This document shows, one piece after another, positions 15,736 to 22,931 of a stretch of 25,694 nucleotides of DNA (the stretch's first letter is position 1; each line of letters starts with the position of its first letter). The DNA comes from JAKFWI01 sp050246435 (GTDB taxonomy: Bacteria; Pseudomonadota; Alphaproteobacteria; Caulobacterales; Aquidulcibacteraceae), in NCBI GenBank assembly GCA_050246435.1, contig JBFWWB010000023.1, forward strand, positions 1-25,694, written 5' to 3'. The notes under the pieces were generated by a model. It was not told the DNA's origin. It saw only the letters and a program-made list of their open reading frames with translations, and ran no database searches. Made by a program: the position numbers and the translations under genes.

Positions 15736-16772
15736 TGGAGGCGGCGCTGCATACGCTGTTCGCGGCGCTCAATGCGCTGGAGGCGCTGGGGCGGCATTTC
15801 GATCCGCTCGAACCCGATGCGATGCTCGACGCCATCGGCGAGCCGGAAGCGGCGCTGGGCGAAGGCTGGCTCGGCGATTGGCCCGCCGATGAAGACGATG
15901 CGCGCCCTGCTCTGGAGCAGGCGGCCGGCGAAATCCGCGCCGCGTTCGCGACATGGCGGGCCGGCCTCGGGACGGACGACGCGTTCGCGCTTTACCGCGC
16001 GCTGCGCCACGCCCCCCGCGCGCAGGAAGCGCTTTACCCGCTGGCGCATCGCCTGCCCGCGGTTTCCGCCTTCTTCCTCGATCCCGAAATGCCCGATCCC
16101 GAGGCGCGCGCCGCGCAGCTGGCCGGGCTTGCGCCCGGACGCGACACCGGCCTCGGCCATGCGCGCAACGAACTCAACCAGCGCGGCGGCTTTTCGATCT
16201 ATGCGCCGGAGGATTACACGCCGGCGCGCGCCTGGCCGCTTGTAATGGTGCTGCATGGCGGGCGCGGGCACGGCCGCAGCATGCTGTGGACGTGGGTGCG
16301 CGATGCGCGCAGCTATGGCGCCATCGTCGCAGCACCCACCTCGATGGGCGAAACCTGGGCGCTTTCCGGCTTCGACAACGACACCGCGAACCTCGCGCGC
16401 ATTCTCGATCTCGTCAGCGCGCGCTGGAATATCGATCCCGCCCGCCGGCTGCTCGCCGGCGTGAGCGACGGGGGCACCTTCGCCTATATGAGCGGTCTGC
16501 GCGCGGGTTCGCCGTTCACGCATCTTTCGCCGGCAGCGGCGGCCTATAATCCGCTGGTGGAAGAGCATCTCGACATGGACCGCCTGCAGGGCCTGCCGAT
16601 CTTCATCGTGCACGGCGCCAACGACTGGATGTTCCCGGTGGAGAGCGCACGCATCGCCGCCCAGCGTCTCGGCGGGGGCGGCGCGCGCGTGCGCTACGAG
16701 GAAGCGCCCGATCTCGGCCACGGCTATCCGCGCGAGATCAACTCGCTGATCCTCGACTGGCTGGCGGAATAG
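15735..16772 (+). CDS. Alpha/beta hydrolase (PHB-depolymerase/esterase-like)
   Basis: This 345-residue hydrolase has an alpha-helical N-terminal region of about 145 residues with no assigned domain, followed by an alpha/beta hydrolase core of the poly(3-hydroxybutyrate) depolymerase/Esterase D type. Visible are the oxyanion-hole region VLHGGRGHGRS (172-182), the nucleophile elbow GVSDGG (Ser244), IVHGANDWMFP with likely acid Asp297, and LGHGYP with His329. No signal peptide is seen, so it is probably cytoplasmic. Its ATG overlaps the HEPN stop (TGATG), which suggests co-translation with the mntA/hepT pair. Its TAG directly abuts the stop of the convergent SDR gene with no gap. Substrate unknown. 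Confidence 0.82.
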   Translation: MEAALHTLFAALNALEALGRHFDPLEPDAMLDAIGEPEAALGEGWLGDWPADEDDARPALEQAAGEIRAAFATWRAGLGTDDAFALYRALRHAPRAQEALYPLAHRLPAVSAFFLDPEMPDPEARAAQLAGLAPGRDTGLGHARNELNQRGGFSIYAPEDYTPARAWPLVMVLHGGRGHGRSMLWTWVRDARSYGAIVAAPTSMGETWALSGFDNDTANLARILDLVSARWNIDPARRLLAGVSDGGTFAYMSGLRAGSPFTHLSPAAAAYNPLVEEHLDMDRLQGLPIFIVHGANDWMFPVESARIAAQRLGGGGARVRYEEAPDLGHGYPREINSLILDWLAE

Positions 16773-17561
16773 TCAGATCGAATCCACCACGCCGCCATCG
16801 ACGCGCACGGCCGCCCCGGTCGTCGCGGAAGCCTGCGGCGAGCAGATATAGACGATCATGTTGGCCACCTCCTCCGCCGTCGCCGGACGGCGCAGGATCG
16901 TTGAGCCGCGGTTTTCCAGCACCCACTGCTTCAACTGTTCATCGACGCTGACGCCCTTCTGGTCCGCCATCGGTTTCATGCGCTGGGCCATGTTTTCGGT
17001 GGCCGTGGGGCCGGGCAGCACGGAATTCACCGTGACGCCGGTGCCGGCGAGGCGCTTGGCGAGGCCGCGCGCGACGGCGATCTGCGCGGTTTTCGCGGCG
17101 CCGTATTGGATCACGCGCACCGGGATGTTGAGCGCCGACTCGGACGAGACGAACACGATCCGTCCCCAGCCGCGCTCGACCATCGCAAGGCCGTAGGCGC
17201 GCGCCAGGCGCACGCCGGAGAGCACGTTGAGCTCGAAATGGCGCGTCCATTCCTCGTCGGGCGTCTCGAAGAAATCGCCGACCTGCGCACCGCCGAGATT
17301 GTTGACGAGCACGTCCACCTGCGGATGCGCCTTGACCAGTTCGGCCGCCGGCCCCGCCTGCACGAGATCGCCGACGAAGCCCGCATGCGCGCCGGGGCCC
17401 GCCTGTTTCAATGCCGCCACCGTGCGTGCGACGGCTTCGGCATGGCGGCCGTTGACGATCACGTTGGCGCCGGCCTCCGCCAGGCCCTTCGCCGTAGCCA
17501 AGCCGATGCCCGCCGTGCTGCCGCTCACCAGCGCCGTCTTGCCGGAAAGATCTATTTTCAT
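16773..17561 (-). CDS. Short-chain dehydrogenase/reductase (SDR)
   Basis: A 262-residue classical SDR oxidoreductase. The Rossmann glycine motif GSTAGIG is at 14-20 and the NNLGG segment (NNAG in most) at 87-91. The catalytic Ser140 lies in VFVSSESA, with Tyr153 and Lys157 in QYGAAK. The C-terminus CSPQASATTGAAVRVDGGVV is the usual end of this family. NAD(P)-dependent alcohol/ketone chemistry is expected; the substrate cannot be read from sequence. A GGGAGG ribosome binding site lies 5 bases before the ATG at 17559-17561. It is convergent with the esterase gene, with no bases between the stops, and 47 bases from vapC on the same strand. Confidence 0.92.
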   Translation of the reverse strand: MKIDLSGKTALVSGSTAGIGLATAKGLAEAGANVIVNGRHAEAVARTVAALKQAGPGAHAGFVGDLVQAGPAAELVKAHPQVDVLVNNLGGAQVGDFFETPDEEWTRHFELNVLSGVRLARAYGLAMVERGWGRIVFVSSESALNIPVRVIQYGAAKTAQIAVARGLAKRLAGTGVTVNSVLPGPTATENMAQRMKPMADQKGVSVDEQLKQWVLENRGSTILRRPATAEEVANMIVYICSPQASATTGAAVRVDGGVVDSI

Positions 17562-17608
17562 CCCCGCCTCCCAAATGGCTGGCGCTCATATGGGGGGCGG
17601 GTTGCGTT

Positions 17609-17995
17609 CTACCAAACCACGACCTCAAGACTCGGCACGTCCGAGAAATCGCCTGCGTTGCGCGATACCAATCGCGCACCATGCACGAGCGCCTGCGCGG
17701 CGATCATGCGATCCAGCAGTTTGCGGCGTGAATAGCCGGCATGCGCCACAATCGCCGCGTAAGCATCAGCGGACGCGTCATCGAACGGCAGCACTGGGAT
17801 CGCAGCCAGGATCACATCGAGCCGCGCGCGCCGCACAGCTGCGAAAGCCGTCTCGCGGTAGACGCCGCCTTCCAACTCCACGCGCGTGACGACAGACAGC
17901 AAAGCAGCGTCGTCGAGCGTCGCGATCTTTTGCGTAACTACCGGATCGCCATCGCGCAGATGAATCGCGACGTTCGTATCGAGCAGATAAGGCAT
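17609..17995 (-). CDS. vapC: VapC-type PIN-domain ribonuclease toxin
   Basis: A 128-residue PIN-domain protein with the expected acidic residues: Asp6 in LLDTN, Glu40 in TRVE, Asp95 in LLDRMIAAQA, and N113/D116 in SRNAGDF. VapC toxins cut specific RNAs (tRNA or rRNA) when the antitoxin is lost. The ATG at 17993-17995 lies one base after the VapB stop, the normal coupled arrangement. All catalytic residues are present, so the toxin looks intact. Target RNA is unknown. Confidence 0.93.
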   Translation of the reverse strand: MPYLLDTNVAIHLRDGDPVVTQKIATLDDAALLSVVTRVELEGGVYRETAFAAVRRARLDVILAAIPVLPFDDASADAYAAIVAHAGYSRRKLLDRMIAAQALVHGARLVSRNAGDFSDVPSLEVVVW

Positions 17996-17996
17996 G

Positions 17997-18236
17997 TCAT
18001 AGAGTAGAGCGTTCGGGAATTTCGTCCGTGTCGCGGGTCTCGGTGTGCGGAGGCGCCGGCAGCGCCTCCAGCCGCTTCGCCAATTCCGCCAGCGTCATGC
18101 GCACCGGATAGATCGTCAGCACGTCCCCGGACCGCACGATCGTGACGTCCACGTCCTGGCCCAGCGCTGCGCCGCTGGGCAGCCGAACCGCTTCGCTGTT
18201 GCCGCTTCGAAACGTGCGGCTCTTAAAGATCGGCAT
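17997..18236 (-). CDS. vapB: VapB-type antitoxin (AbrB/SpoVT fold)
   Basis: A 79-residue antitoxin with an N-terminal swapped-hairpin AbrB DNA-binding domain (KSRTFRSGNSEAVRLPSG, about 5-22) and an acidic/Pro-rich C-terminal tail that should wrap the toxin. An AAGG lies about 8 bases before the ATG at 18234-18236. The promoter and a palindromic site lie directly upstream, so VapB or the VapBC complex probably represses its own transcription. Confidence 0.9.
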   Translation of the reverse strand: MPIFKSRTFRSGNSEAVRLPSGAALGQDVDVTIVRSGDVLTIYPVRMTLAELAKRLEALPAPPHTETRDTDEIPERSTL

Positions 18237-18253
18237 TGGCGGAGCCTTGTTGT

Positions 18254-18291
18254 GTATACGTGTATATACTTCAAGGGCCGCGTGCTTTCAA
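18254..18291 (-). promoter_or_regulatory. vapBC promoter and operator
   Basis: On the minus strand TTGAAA (-35, 18286-18291) and TATATA (-10, 18263-18268) are separated by 17 bases. The -35 overlaps the aroA stop codon. An inverted repeat GTATA-N6-TATAC (18254-18269) covers the -10 and start region and is a good candidate for VapB binding. Protein binding is inferred. Confidence 0.65.
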
Positions 18292-19610
18292 GCCTCGGCG
18301 ATGTCTGCGCCCAGGCGGCGCATCAGATCGGCGAAGCCGGGGAAGCTGGTGGCGATCATCTCCGGCTCGTCCACCCGCACCGGCCTCTCCGCCGCGAGCC
18401 CAAGCACGAGATGCGCCATGGCGATGCGGTGATCGCCATGCGTATGCACCAGCGCGCCGCCGGCGATGGGATGATTGGCGCGGCTCATGCCGTCGACGAT
18501 CATAGCATCGCCCTGCTGCTCGGCCTCGACGCCGTTGGCGCGCAGACCGGCCACGGTGAGCGCCAGGCGATCGCTTTCCTTCACCGCCAGCTCCGCCAGG
18601 CCGCGCATCGTGGTGACGCCGTCAGCAGCAGCAGCGGCGGCGGCGAGGATCGGATACTCATCGATCATCGAAGGGGCGCGATCGGCCGGCACGTCGACGC
18701 CGGTCATGGCGGAATAGCGCGCGACCACGTCGCCCACCAATTCACCGCCGACCTCGCGCTCGTTCTCGATATCGAGATGCGCGCCCATTTCCCGCAAGGT
18801 GACGAACAGCCCGGTGCGGTGCGGATTGAGCAATACGTTCTCCACCCGCACGGCCGAGCCGGGCGTGATCAGCGCGGCGACGAGAAGGAACGCCGCCGAG
18901 GACGGATCGCCAGGCACGACGATGGACGCGCCCCGCAGACGCTGGCCGGGCGTAAGGCGCGTGACGCGCGAGCCATCGGCGTTTTCCCGCACGTCCACCT
19001 CGGCGCCGAAGCCGCGCAGCATCCGTTCGGTATGGTCGCGCGTCGGTTCCGGCTCGATCACGCTCACGGTGTCGCCGGCATGCAGGCCTGCCAATAGCAC
19101 CGCCGATTTCACCTGCGCCGAGGGCTCCGGCAGGCGGTAGGAGAAGCCGCGCAAGGCCCCGCCATGCAGGGTGACAGGCAGCTTGCCGCCGCTGCGGCTG
19201 AGGAAGCGCGCGCCCATCTCGCCGAGCGGGCGCAAGATGCGGTTCATCGGCCGCCCGCGCAGGGAGCGGTCTCCGGTGAACACAGCGGTGAGATCGAAGC
19301 CCGCCGCCGCCCCGATGATGAGGCGCGCCCCGGTGCCGGAATTGCCGCAATCGATGACGTTCTCGGGCTCGGTGAAACCGCCCTTGCCGGTCACGCGCCA
19401 GCGCCCCACGCCCAGATGCTCCACGCCGGCGCCGAAAGCGGCCATCGCCTTGGCGGTGTCGAGCACGTCCTGGCCCTCGAGAAGGCCGTCGATCTCAGTC
19501 ACGCCTTCGGCTAGCGCGCCAAGGATCAGCGCGCGGTGGGAAATGGATTTATCTCCCGGAACGCGGACGGTTCCGGAAAGCGGCGCCCCGGGCCGGGCTT
19601 GAAGGATCAT
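18288..19610 (-). CDS. aroA: 3-phosphoshikimate 1-carboxyvinyltransferase (EPSP synthase)
   Basis: AroA joins shikimate-3-phosphate and phosphoenolpyruvate in the shikimate pathway, upstream of tryptophan. The 440-residue protein begins with PGDKSISHRALI (18-29). It has GNSGTGARL (89-97), LPEPSAQVKSAVLLAGLHA, the RDHTERML segment (an R-x-H-x-E pattern typical of class II enzymes), and the C-terminal HTHGDHRIAMA. At the position that is Ala in the glyphosate-insensitive CP4 enzyme (NAATG), this protein has Gly92 (NSGTG). Glyphosate tolerance is therefore not predicted from this site. It is divergent from the zinc-ribbon gene. The cmk gene that normally follows is displaced by about 3.3 kb. Confidence 0.96.
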   Translation of the reverse strand: MILQARPGAPLSGTVRVPGDKSISHRALILGALAEGVTEIDGLLEGQDVLDTAKAMAAFGAGVEHLGVGRWRVTGKGGFTEPENVIDCGNSGTGARLIIGAAAGFDLTAVFTGDRSLRGRPMNRILRPLGEMGARFLSRSGGKLPVTLHGGALRGFSYRLPEPSAQVKSAVLLAGLHAGDTVSVIEPEPTRDHTERMLRGFGAEVDVRENADGSRVTRLTPGQRLRGASIVVPGDPSSAAFLLVAALITPGSAVRVENVLLNPHRTGLFVTLREMGAHLDIENEREVGGELVGDVVARYSAMTGVDVPADRAPSMIDEYPILAAAAAAADGVTTMRGLAELAVKESDRLALTVAGLRANGVEAEQQGDAMIVDGMSRANHPIAGGALVHTHGDHRIAMAHLVLGLAAERPVRVDEPEMIATSFPGFADLMRRLGADIAEA

Positions 19611-19713
19611 GAGAAGGGTCCGGTTAAGGCCGGAAAACAGGCGACAAAGCTTTTGACAGGGCCCTCCGCGCGTGGCAAGCGACCCCGCCTTTCACACCGA
19701 CGGAGACGGCCCC

Positions 19714-20154
19714 TTGGCCAAAGCCGACCTCGGCGACAAGCAAATTTGCCCCAATTGCGGCGCGAAATTTTACGATCTCGGGCGCAGCCCCGCGGTCTGC
19801 CCGAAATGCGCCACCGCCTTCGATCCGAGCGACGACGCCGTGCGCCTAAAGCGCGTGCGGGGCCGCACGCCGGCCTATGAGGACGAGGACGAACTCGAAA
19901 CCGAGACCGCCGAGGACGAAGACGCGCCGGAGGTCGAGGAAGAGGAAGAAACCACCGCCGACACCCCGGAAGCGGAGGACGAGGACGCTGCGGAATCCGA
20001 CGAGATTCCGCCCGGCTTCTCGGAGGACGAGGGCGTCGAGGTCGAAGAGACCACCGAGGAAGACGACGCCGTTCCGATCCTGGAAGACGAAGAAGAAGAA
20101 TTCCCGGAAGACGAGATCGCCATCGGCGAGGACGACGAGGAAGAATCGAACTGA
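19714..20154 (+). CDS. Zinc-ribbon protein with long acidic tail (TIGR02300 family)
   Basis: This 146-residue protein belongs to an uncharacterised alphaproteobacterial family. A zinc ribbon is formed by CPNC (12-15) and CPKC (29-32), within the family block KxxCPxCGAKFYDLGRSPAVCPKC. After about residue 55 the chain is dominated by Asp and Glu and is almost certainly disordered. I chose the TTG at 19714-19716: GGAG lies 8 bases before it and it gives MAKADLG, the usual N-terminus of the family. A GTG at 19672 in the same frame is a weaker alternative. A TTGACA (19653-19658) upstream may be its -35 box, but no good -10 follows. Function is unknown. Adjacency to aroA is conserved in the class, to my knowledge. 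Confidence 0.85.
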   Translation: MAKADLGDKQICPNCGAKFYDLGRSPAVCPKCATAFDPSDDAVRLKRVRGRTPAYEDEDELETETAEDEDAPEVEEEEETTADTPEAEDEDAAESDEIPPGFSEDEGVEVEETTEEDDAVPILEDEEEEFPEDEIAIGEDDEEESN

Positions 20155-20174
20155 TTGGCGCGCGCCGGGCCGGC

Positions 20175-20203
20175 TTGAATGTCGGCGTGGGCGCGCCTAG
20201 TTT
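20175..20203 (+). promoter_or_regulatory. Possible tRNA-Ala promoter
   Basis: TTGAAT and TAGTTT are separated by exactly 17 bases and end 51 bases before the tRNA. The boxes are weak matches. An overlapping GC-rich inverted repeat (GGCGCGC at 20157-20163 with GCGCGCC at 20191-20197) may instead end the preceding transcript. Confidence 0.3.
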
Positions 20204-20254
20204 CCCGCGCTCCGGATTCGCCAGGGCTCGCCCCGGCCTCCGGCGCGCGACGAT

Positions 20255-20330
20255 GGGGCCATAGCTCAGCTGGGAGAGCGCCTGCATGGCATGCAGGAGG
20301 TCAGCGGTTCGATCCCGCTTGGCTCCACCA
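20255..20330 (+). tRNA. tRNA-Ala (anticodon GGC)
   Basis: A full cloverleaf can be drawn. The acceptor GGGGCCA pairs with TGGCTCC and includes the G3:U70 wobble pair that marks alanine tRNAs. The D arm has AGCTCAGCTGGGAGAGC, the anticodon stem CCTGC/GCAGG encloses loop ATGGCAT (anticodon GGC), and the T arm contains GGTTCGATCC. The CCA end is encoded. The base composition and gene content change right after its 3' end, which suggests use as an integration site. Confidence 0.97.
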
Positions 20331-20376
20331 ATCTTTTCAAGCCCCTATCGCTTTTGCGCCACACCGCGATGACTTC

Positions 20377-20397
20377 GCGGGACACAAGCGGGACACA
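20377..20397. repeat. Tandem GCGGGACACA repeat beside tRNA-Ala
   Basis: Two copies of GCGGGACACA (20377-20386 and 20388-20397) stand in direct repeat 47 bases after the tRNA. Short direct repeats here could be recombinase arm-type sites left from an integration event. This is inference: no integrase gene lies in the window. Confidence 0.45.
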
Positions 20398-20426
20398 TCG
20401 CCCCGCAAATGAGCCCGGTCCTGGCA

Positions 20427-20455
20427 CTGACGGGAGGCGCTCCATTTGCTAGAAT
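20427..20455 (+). promoter_or_regulatory. Possible promoter of the two-gene membrane protein/lipoprotein unit
   Basis: CTGACG (20427-20432) and TAGAAT (20450-20455) are 17 bases apart, about 65 bases before the ATG at 20520. The match is moderate. Confidence 0.35.
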
Positions 20456-20519
20456 CGCTCGCCGTCCATCCCTGGCCGCTCCAACGTTGCGGTTGGGCCG
20501 CGCACAGGCCGAAAACTCG

Positions 20520-21098
20520 ATGAAGCTGCCGCAAATATCGATTTGGAATGGCGCGCTCAGGCTGTGGGCGGCGATTGTAATTGTGTGCCTCGGCGTAGTC
20601 GTATGGTCGGGGGTCAGTTACGCGCTGAGGGTGCCGGCCCCAATGCGGCCCGACGATATCAAGGCCCGGCCGCCGGAATGGACCTCTAATGTTGAGGGAT
20701 GGGATTCCGCCGGCAAGCCTGTGTTTAAGCGCTCAGAGGCCGACCTCATCGCTGCCTTGGTCCGCGCGGACGCCGAGAGCGATTACGCGACCGCGCGCCA
20801 GCTCGCCGCATCGATCAAAGAACTTCGTTCAGTGAAGGCCGGCGAACCGCTAGGGCTTATCTTTGACACGCCTGAAGGCATCGTCACGGCGCCCGGCGAT
20901 GCAAATACCTTAGAGTTTCGCACAGCGATCGCAGCCGACTTCACAAAAAAAGCGCGCCAAAAACATTACGAAGAGGTGCGCTCCAGTGTGTTGAGCAATC
21001 TCAAAGAGTTGCTGCAATTCGGATTGTCATCGTTAGCGCTGTTGTTCATCGCCCGCTGGGTTAAGCGCGGATTTTTCCCACTGAGGCAAGCGCAGTGA
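20520..21098 (+). CDS. Hypothetical two-helix membrane protein
   Basis: I do not recognise a family. The 192-residue protein starts MKLPQISIW and has a first membrane helix at about 12-36 (LWAAIVIVCLGVVVWSGV). A soluble middle of about 130 residues follows, containing a charged, probably helical stretch (KRSEADLIAALVRADAESDY, 70-89). A second helix lies at about 166-182, followed by a basic tail. The middle domain is probably periplasmic or cytoplasmic between two anchors. I chose the ATG at 20520-20522, because the frame extending to 20409 crosses the likely promoter. The last bases overlap the lipoprotein start (GTGA), so the two are probably made together. Base composition is clearly less GC-rich than in genes to the left. 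Confidence 0.68.
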   Translation: MKLPQISIWNGALRLWAAIVIVCLGVVVWSGVSYALRVPAPMRPDDIKARPPEWTSNVEGWDSAGKPVFKRSEADLIAALVRADAESDYATARQLAASIKELRSVKAGEPLGLIFDTPEGIVTAPGDANTLEFRTAIAADFTKKARQKHYEEVRSSVLSNLKELLQFGLSSLALLFIARWVKRGFFPLRQAQ

Positions 21099-21424
21099 AG
21101 GCGATCTTGATGTGCGGCTTGCTCCTATTTTTGTTGGGTTGCTCGCAGCCGACGCAGCCCCAACCACGCCCGTCTGAGCGCGGCCGATACCAAATGTCTG
21201 TCTTTCCAAAGGCTGATAGCGACACCGCAAACAGTGCGATCATCTTAGATACGGAGAAGGGTGACGTTTGGGTTTGGTATGGCGTTCCGGCGCCTAACGA
21301 TGAGCTGCGATATGTCGGCCGCGCCACGACCAAAATCATCACCATTGATAAGGATGGAAAGGCAGTTCAGATGCCGGCTGATCCGAACGACCCGCTTGGC
21401 ATAAGGGATAAAGCTCGGGAATAG
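21095..21424 (+). CDS. Small predicted lipoprotein
   Basis: A 109-residue protein with a lipoprotein signal: MKAILMCGLLLFLLGC, lipobox LLGC with Cys16 as the lipidation site. The mature part (about 93 residues) has a Pro/Gln-rich linker and then a compact region with ILDTEKGDVWVWYG. Together with the following YVGRATTKI this suggests a small beta-rich domain. It is probably anchored in the inner or outer membrane. The GTG start at 21095-21097 overlaps the stop of the upstream membrane protein by 4 bases, so a joint function is likely. No family recognised. Confidence 0.72.
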   Translation: MKAILMCGLLLFLLGCSQPTQPQPRPSERGRYQMSVFPKADSDTANSAIILDTEKGDVWVWYGVPAPNDELRYVGRATTKIITIDKDGKAVQMPADPNDPLGIRDKARE

Positions 21425-21517
21425 CCGAGGCGCGCCGACCGGTGGTTACTCCTGAACGACGCTTATGTTGCGGTTAATGCCAGCTAGGCGCGGCAGGTCC
21501 TGGGCAACAACTCAAGC

Positions 21518-21724
21518 CTATCGAAGCAGCGCCGGCATCGCCTCAATCCAGGCCCACAACGGCGGATCGAAACTGGATACGAGCAGGTAAGCGGCCGTGA
21601 AGCTGACGAGAACAGTCACGATCTGCAGCATGAACAGCGCGAAGCGCAACTCGGGAGGTCGTCGGCTGAGATTGTCATTCTGGGCAACCAGGCGTCCCCT
21701 TGTGCGTGCAGTCTCCCCGCTCAT
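21518..21724 (-). CDS. Small single-helix membrane protein
   Basis: A 68-residue hypothetical protein with a hydrophilic N-terminus (about 28 residues, basic) and one membrane helix at about 30-50 (LFMLQIVTVLVSFTAAYLLV). A GGAG lies 6 bases before the ATG at 21722-21724, which supports it being a real gene despite its small size. It lies 53 bases after the next membrane protein gene on the same strand. No function can be assigned. Confidence 0.5.
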   Translation of the reverse strand: MSGETARTRGRLVAQNDNLSRRPPELRFALFMLQIVTVLVSFTAAYLLVSSFDPPLWAWIEAMPALLR

Positions 21725-21777
21725 CGATCACTCCGGCCCACCGCATCGAAAACACTGACTGAGGCGACATCAACGCG

Positions 21778-22116
21778 TCAGTTTATTTTGCGAGTTTCTT
21801 TCGACCAGGGCGTTGCAGGTGTTCGTCCGCACATCCACCAATGCGCACCAAGCATGGCAATAGTGAGCAGATTGACGGGCGCCCAAACAACGCGGCCCAA
21901 CCCAAAAGGAAACAGCGGATTGTAGAGAACCGCGGTGGCACCCATGATCCAGATCCACGGTGCGTGTTCATTCTTGTAGGAGCGATAAGCCAAGTAAAGG
22001 CAAGAGGTGCAGACTATAAGGCGCAATAGGGTGTAATATCCCCATGGCATCGAGCCAAGCGCTACAGCCAGCATAGCGATCGGGATAAGCCACACCAAGA
22101 ATCTCAGCCTCGTCAT
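21778..22116 (-). CDS. Small four-helix membrane protein (DUF6804-like)
   Basis: A 112-residue membrane protein with about four hydrophobic segments. The pattern YYTLLRLIVCTSCLYLAYRSY, then VLYNPLFPFGLGRVVWAPVNLL, recalls small proteins I associate with DUF6804 (aromatic-LR..., then FNPI.P..L.R..W). The family name is given from memory and should be checked. Function unknown. It lies 30 bases after the VWA-like gene on the same strand, so the two may be co-transcribed. Confidence 0.65.
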   Translation of the reverse strand: MTRLRFLVWLIPIAMLAVALGSMPWGYYTLLRLIVCTSCLYLAYRSYKNEHAPWIWIMGATAVLYNPLFPFGLGRVVWAPVNLLTIAMLGAHWWMCGRTPATPWSKETRKIN

Positions 22117-22146
22117 TGCCTCTTCCCGAGACGTCGCATGTCTTGC

Positions 22147-22848
22147 TTAGCGCTCCCACTCTAAGGTCGCGCCGGCACTTTCAAAATACTTCCGCCACGA
22201 CCGCTCAAAGTCTTCGCCTTGATATGCGATGGTATCGGAGCTTCGCAGAATTCGTACATTGACGAGTACGTCTGTTAGGTCTGGAAAGGTCCTCGCGGCC
22301 TCGTCTCGCGTCAGCTTGTCGCTCGCCAGCTCATCACGAGCATACATTGAAAGCATCGGCGAGTTTTGAACCATATCGGAGATGATAACTAGCTTGCGCC
22401 GCGGCTGCGGCTTTCTGAAGTCACTGCGCCACCCCACACTTCGTATATTCTCCATTATAGGTGAAGTCGGCGAACTCGTTGGCTTCTCCAACAATCTCAA
22501 CGCTTCATCGAGTGGCGCTTGAAACTGCGCCTCCCATTGTCGCTGCACCTTCGCGGGATCCGTCAGCCAAATATTCGCGTCCCTTCCTGAGCCAGGATTG
22601 CATTTTGCAAATATGAGGGAGGGTTCATAGGGTGCATCCGCAACCAGGTAGAGAAGAGACAACCTCCCACCTGCTGGCGTCTCTGTTCTCGCGGCGAGAA
22701 TTACTTGTCGTACTGTCTGTATCTGAGCGGCTGTAAATGTGCTCGTTTGGTCAACTAGTATTAGCGTGGCCGAAGTCGGTTTGCTCGGACAGAGGTCCGC
22801 ATCTAACGGTGTCATCAGGGCCGCCTGCGGTGACCGCGAGCCGCTCAA
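22147..22848 (-). CDS. VWA-like domain protein, N-terminal anchor absent
   Basis: A 233-residue protein with a von Willebrand factor A-like layout. The first strand ATLILVDQT is followed by DQTST (Asp33, Thr35, Thr37), a variant MIDAS pattern (DxTxT instead of DxSxS). A later strand reads RKLVIISDMVQNS. Such domains bind ligands through a metal ion. In comparable proteins I would expect a membrane anchor before the domain, but none is present, and an in-frame stop precedes the TTG at 22846-22848. An ATG at 22813-22815 is an alternative start; neither has a ribosome binding site. It may be soluble or 5'-truncated. No specific family is assigned with confidence. Confidence 0.62.
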   Translation of the reverse strand: MSGSRSPQAALMTPLDADLCPSKPTSATLILVDQTSTFTAAQIQTVRQVILAARTETPAGGRLSLLYLVADAPYEPSLIFAKCNPGSGRDANIWLTDPAKVQRQWEAQFQAPLDEALRLLEKPTSSPTSPIMENIRSVGWRSDFRKPQPRRKLVIISDMVQNSPMLSMYARDELASDKLTRDEAARTFPDLTDVLVNVRILRSSDTIAYQGEDFERSWRKYFESAGATLEWER

Positions 22849-22931
22849 TCAACAGTGTCGTAGGGAAGACGACGAGTCTAGCTTGGCTTGGCTAGGTCGG
22901 AATCCGCGCGCCGCGGTGGGATATAATTGCG

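Noticed and set aside
19875..20123. Ser-rich open frame antisense to the acidic tail
   Set aside because: It is the reverse complement of Glu/Asp codon runs, a pure composition effect.
20337..20534. Small open frame on the minus strand beside tRNA-Ala
   Set aside because: Overlaps the repeat and the probable promoter; no motif or ribosome binding site.
22922..22927. Perfect TATAAT on the plus strand
   Set aside because: No -35 box at proper spacing and no plus-strand gene follows.
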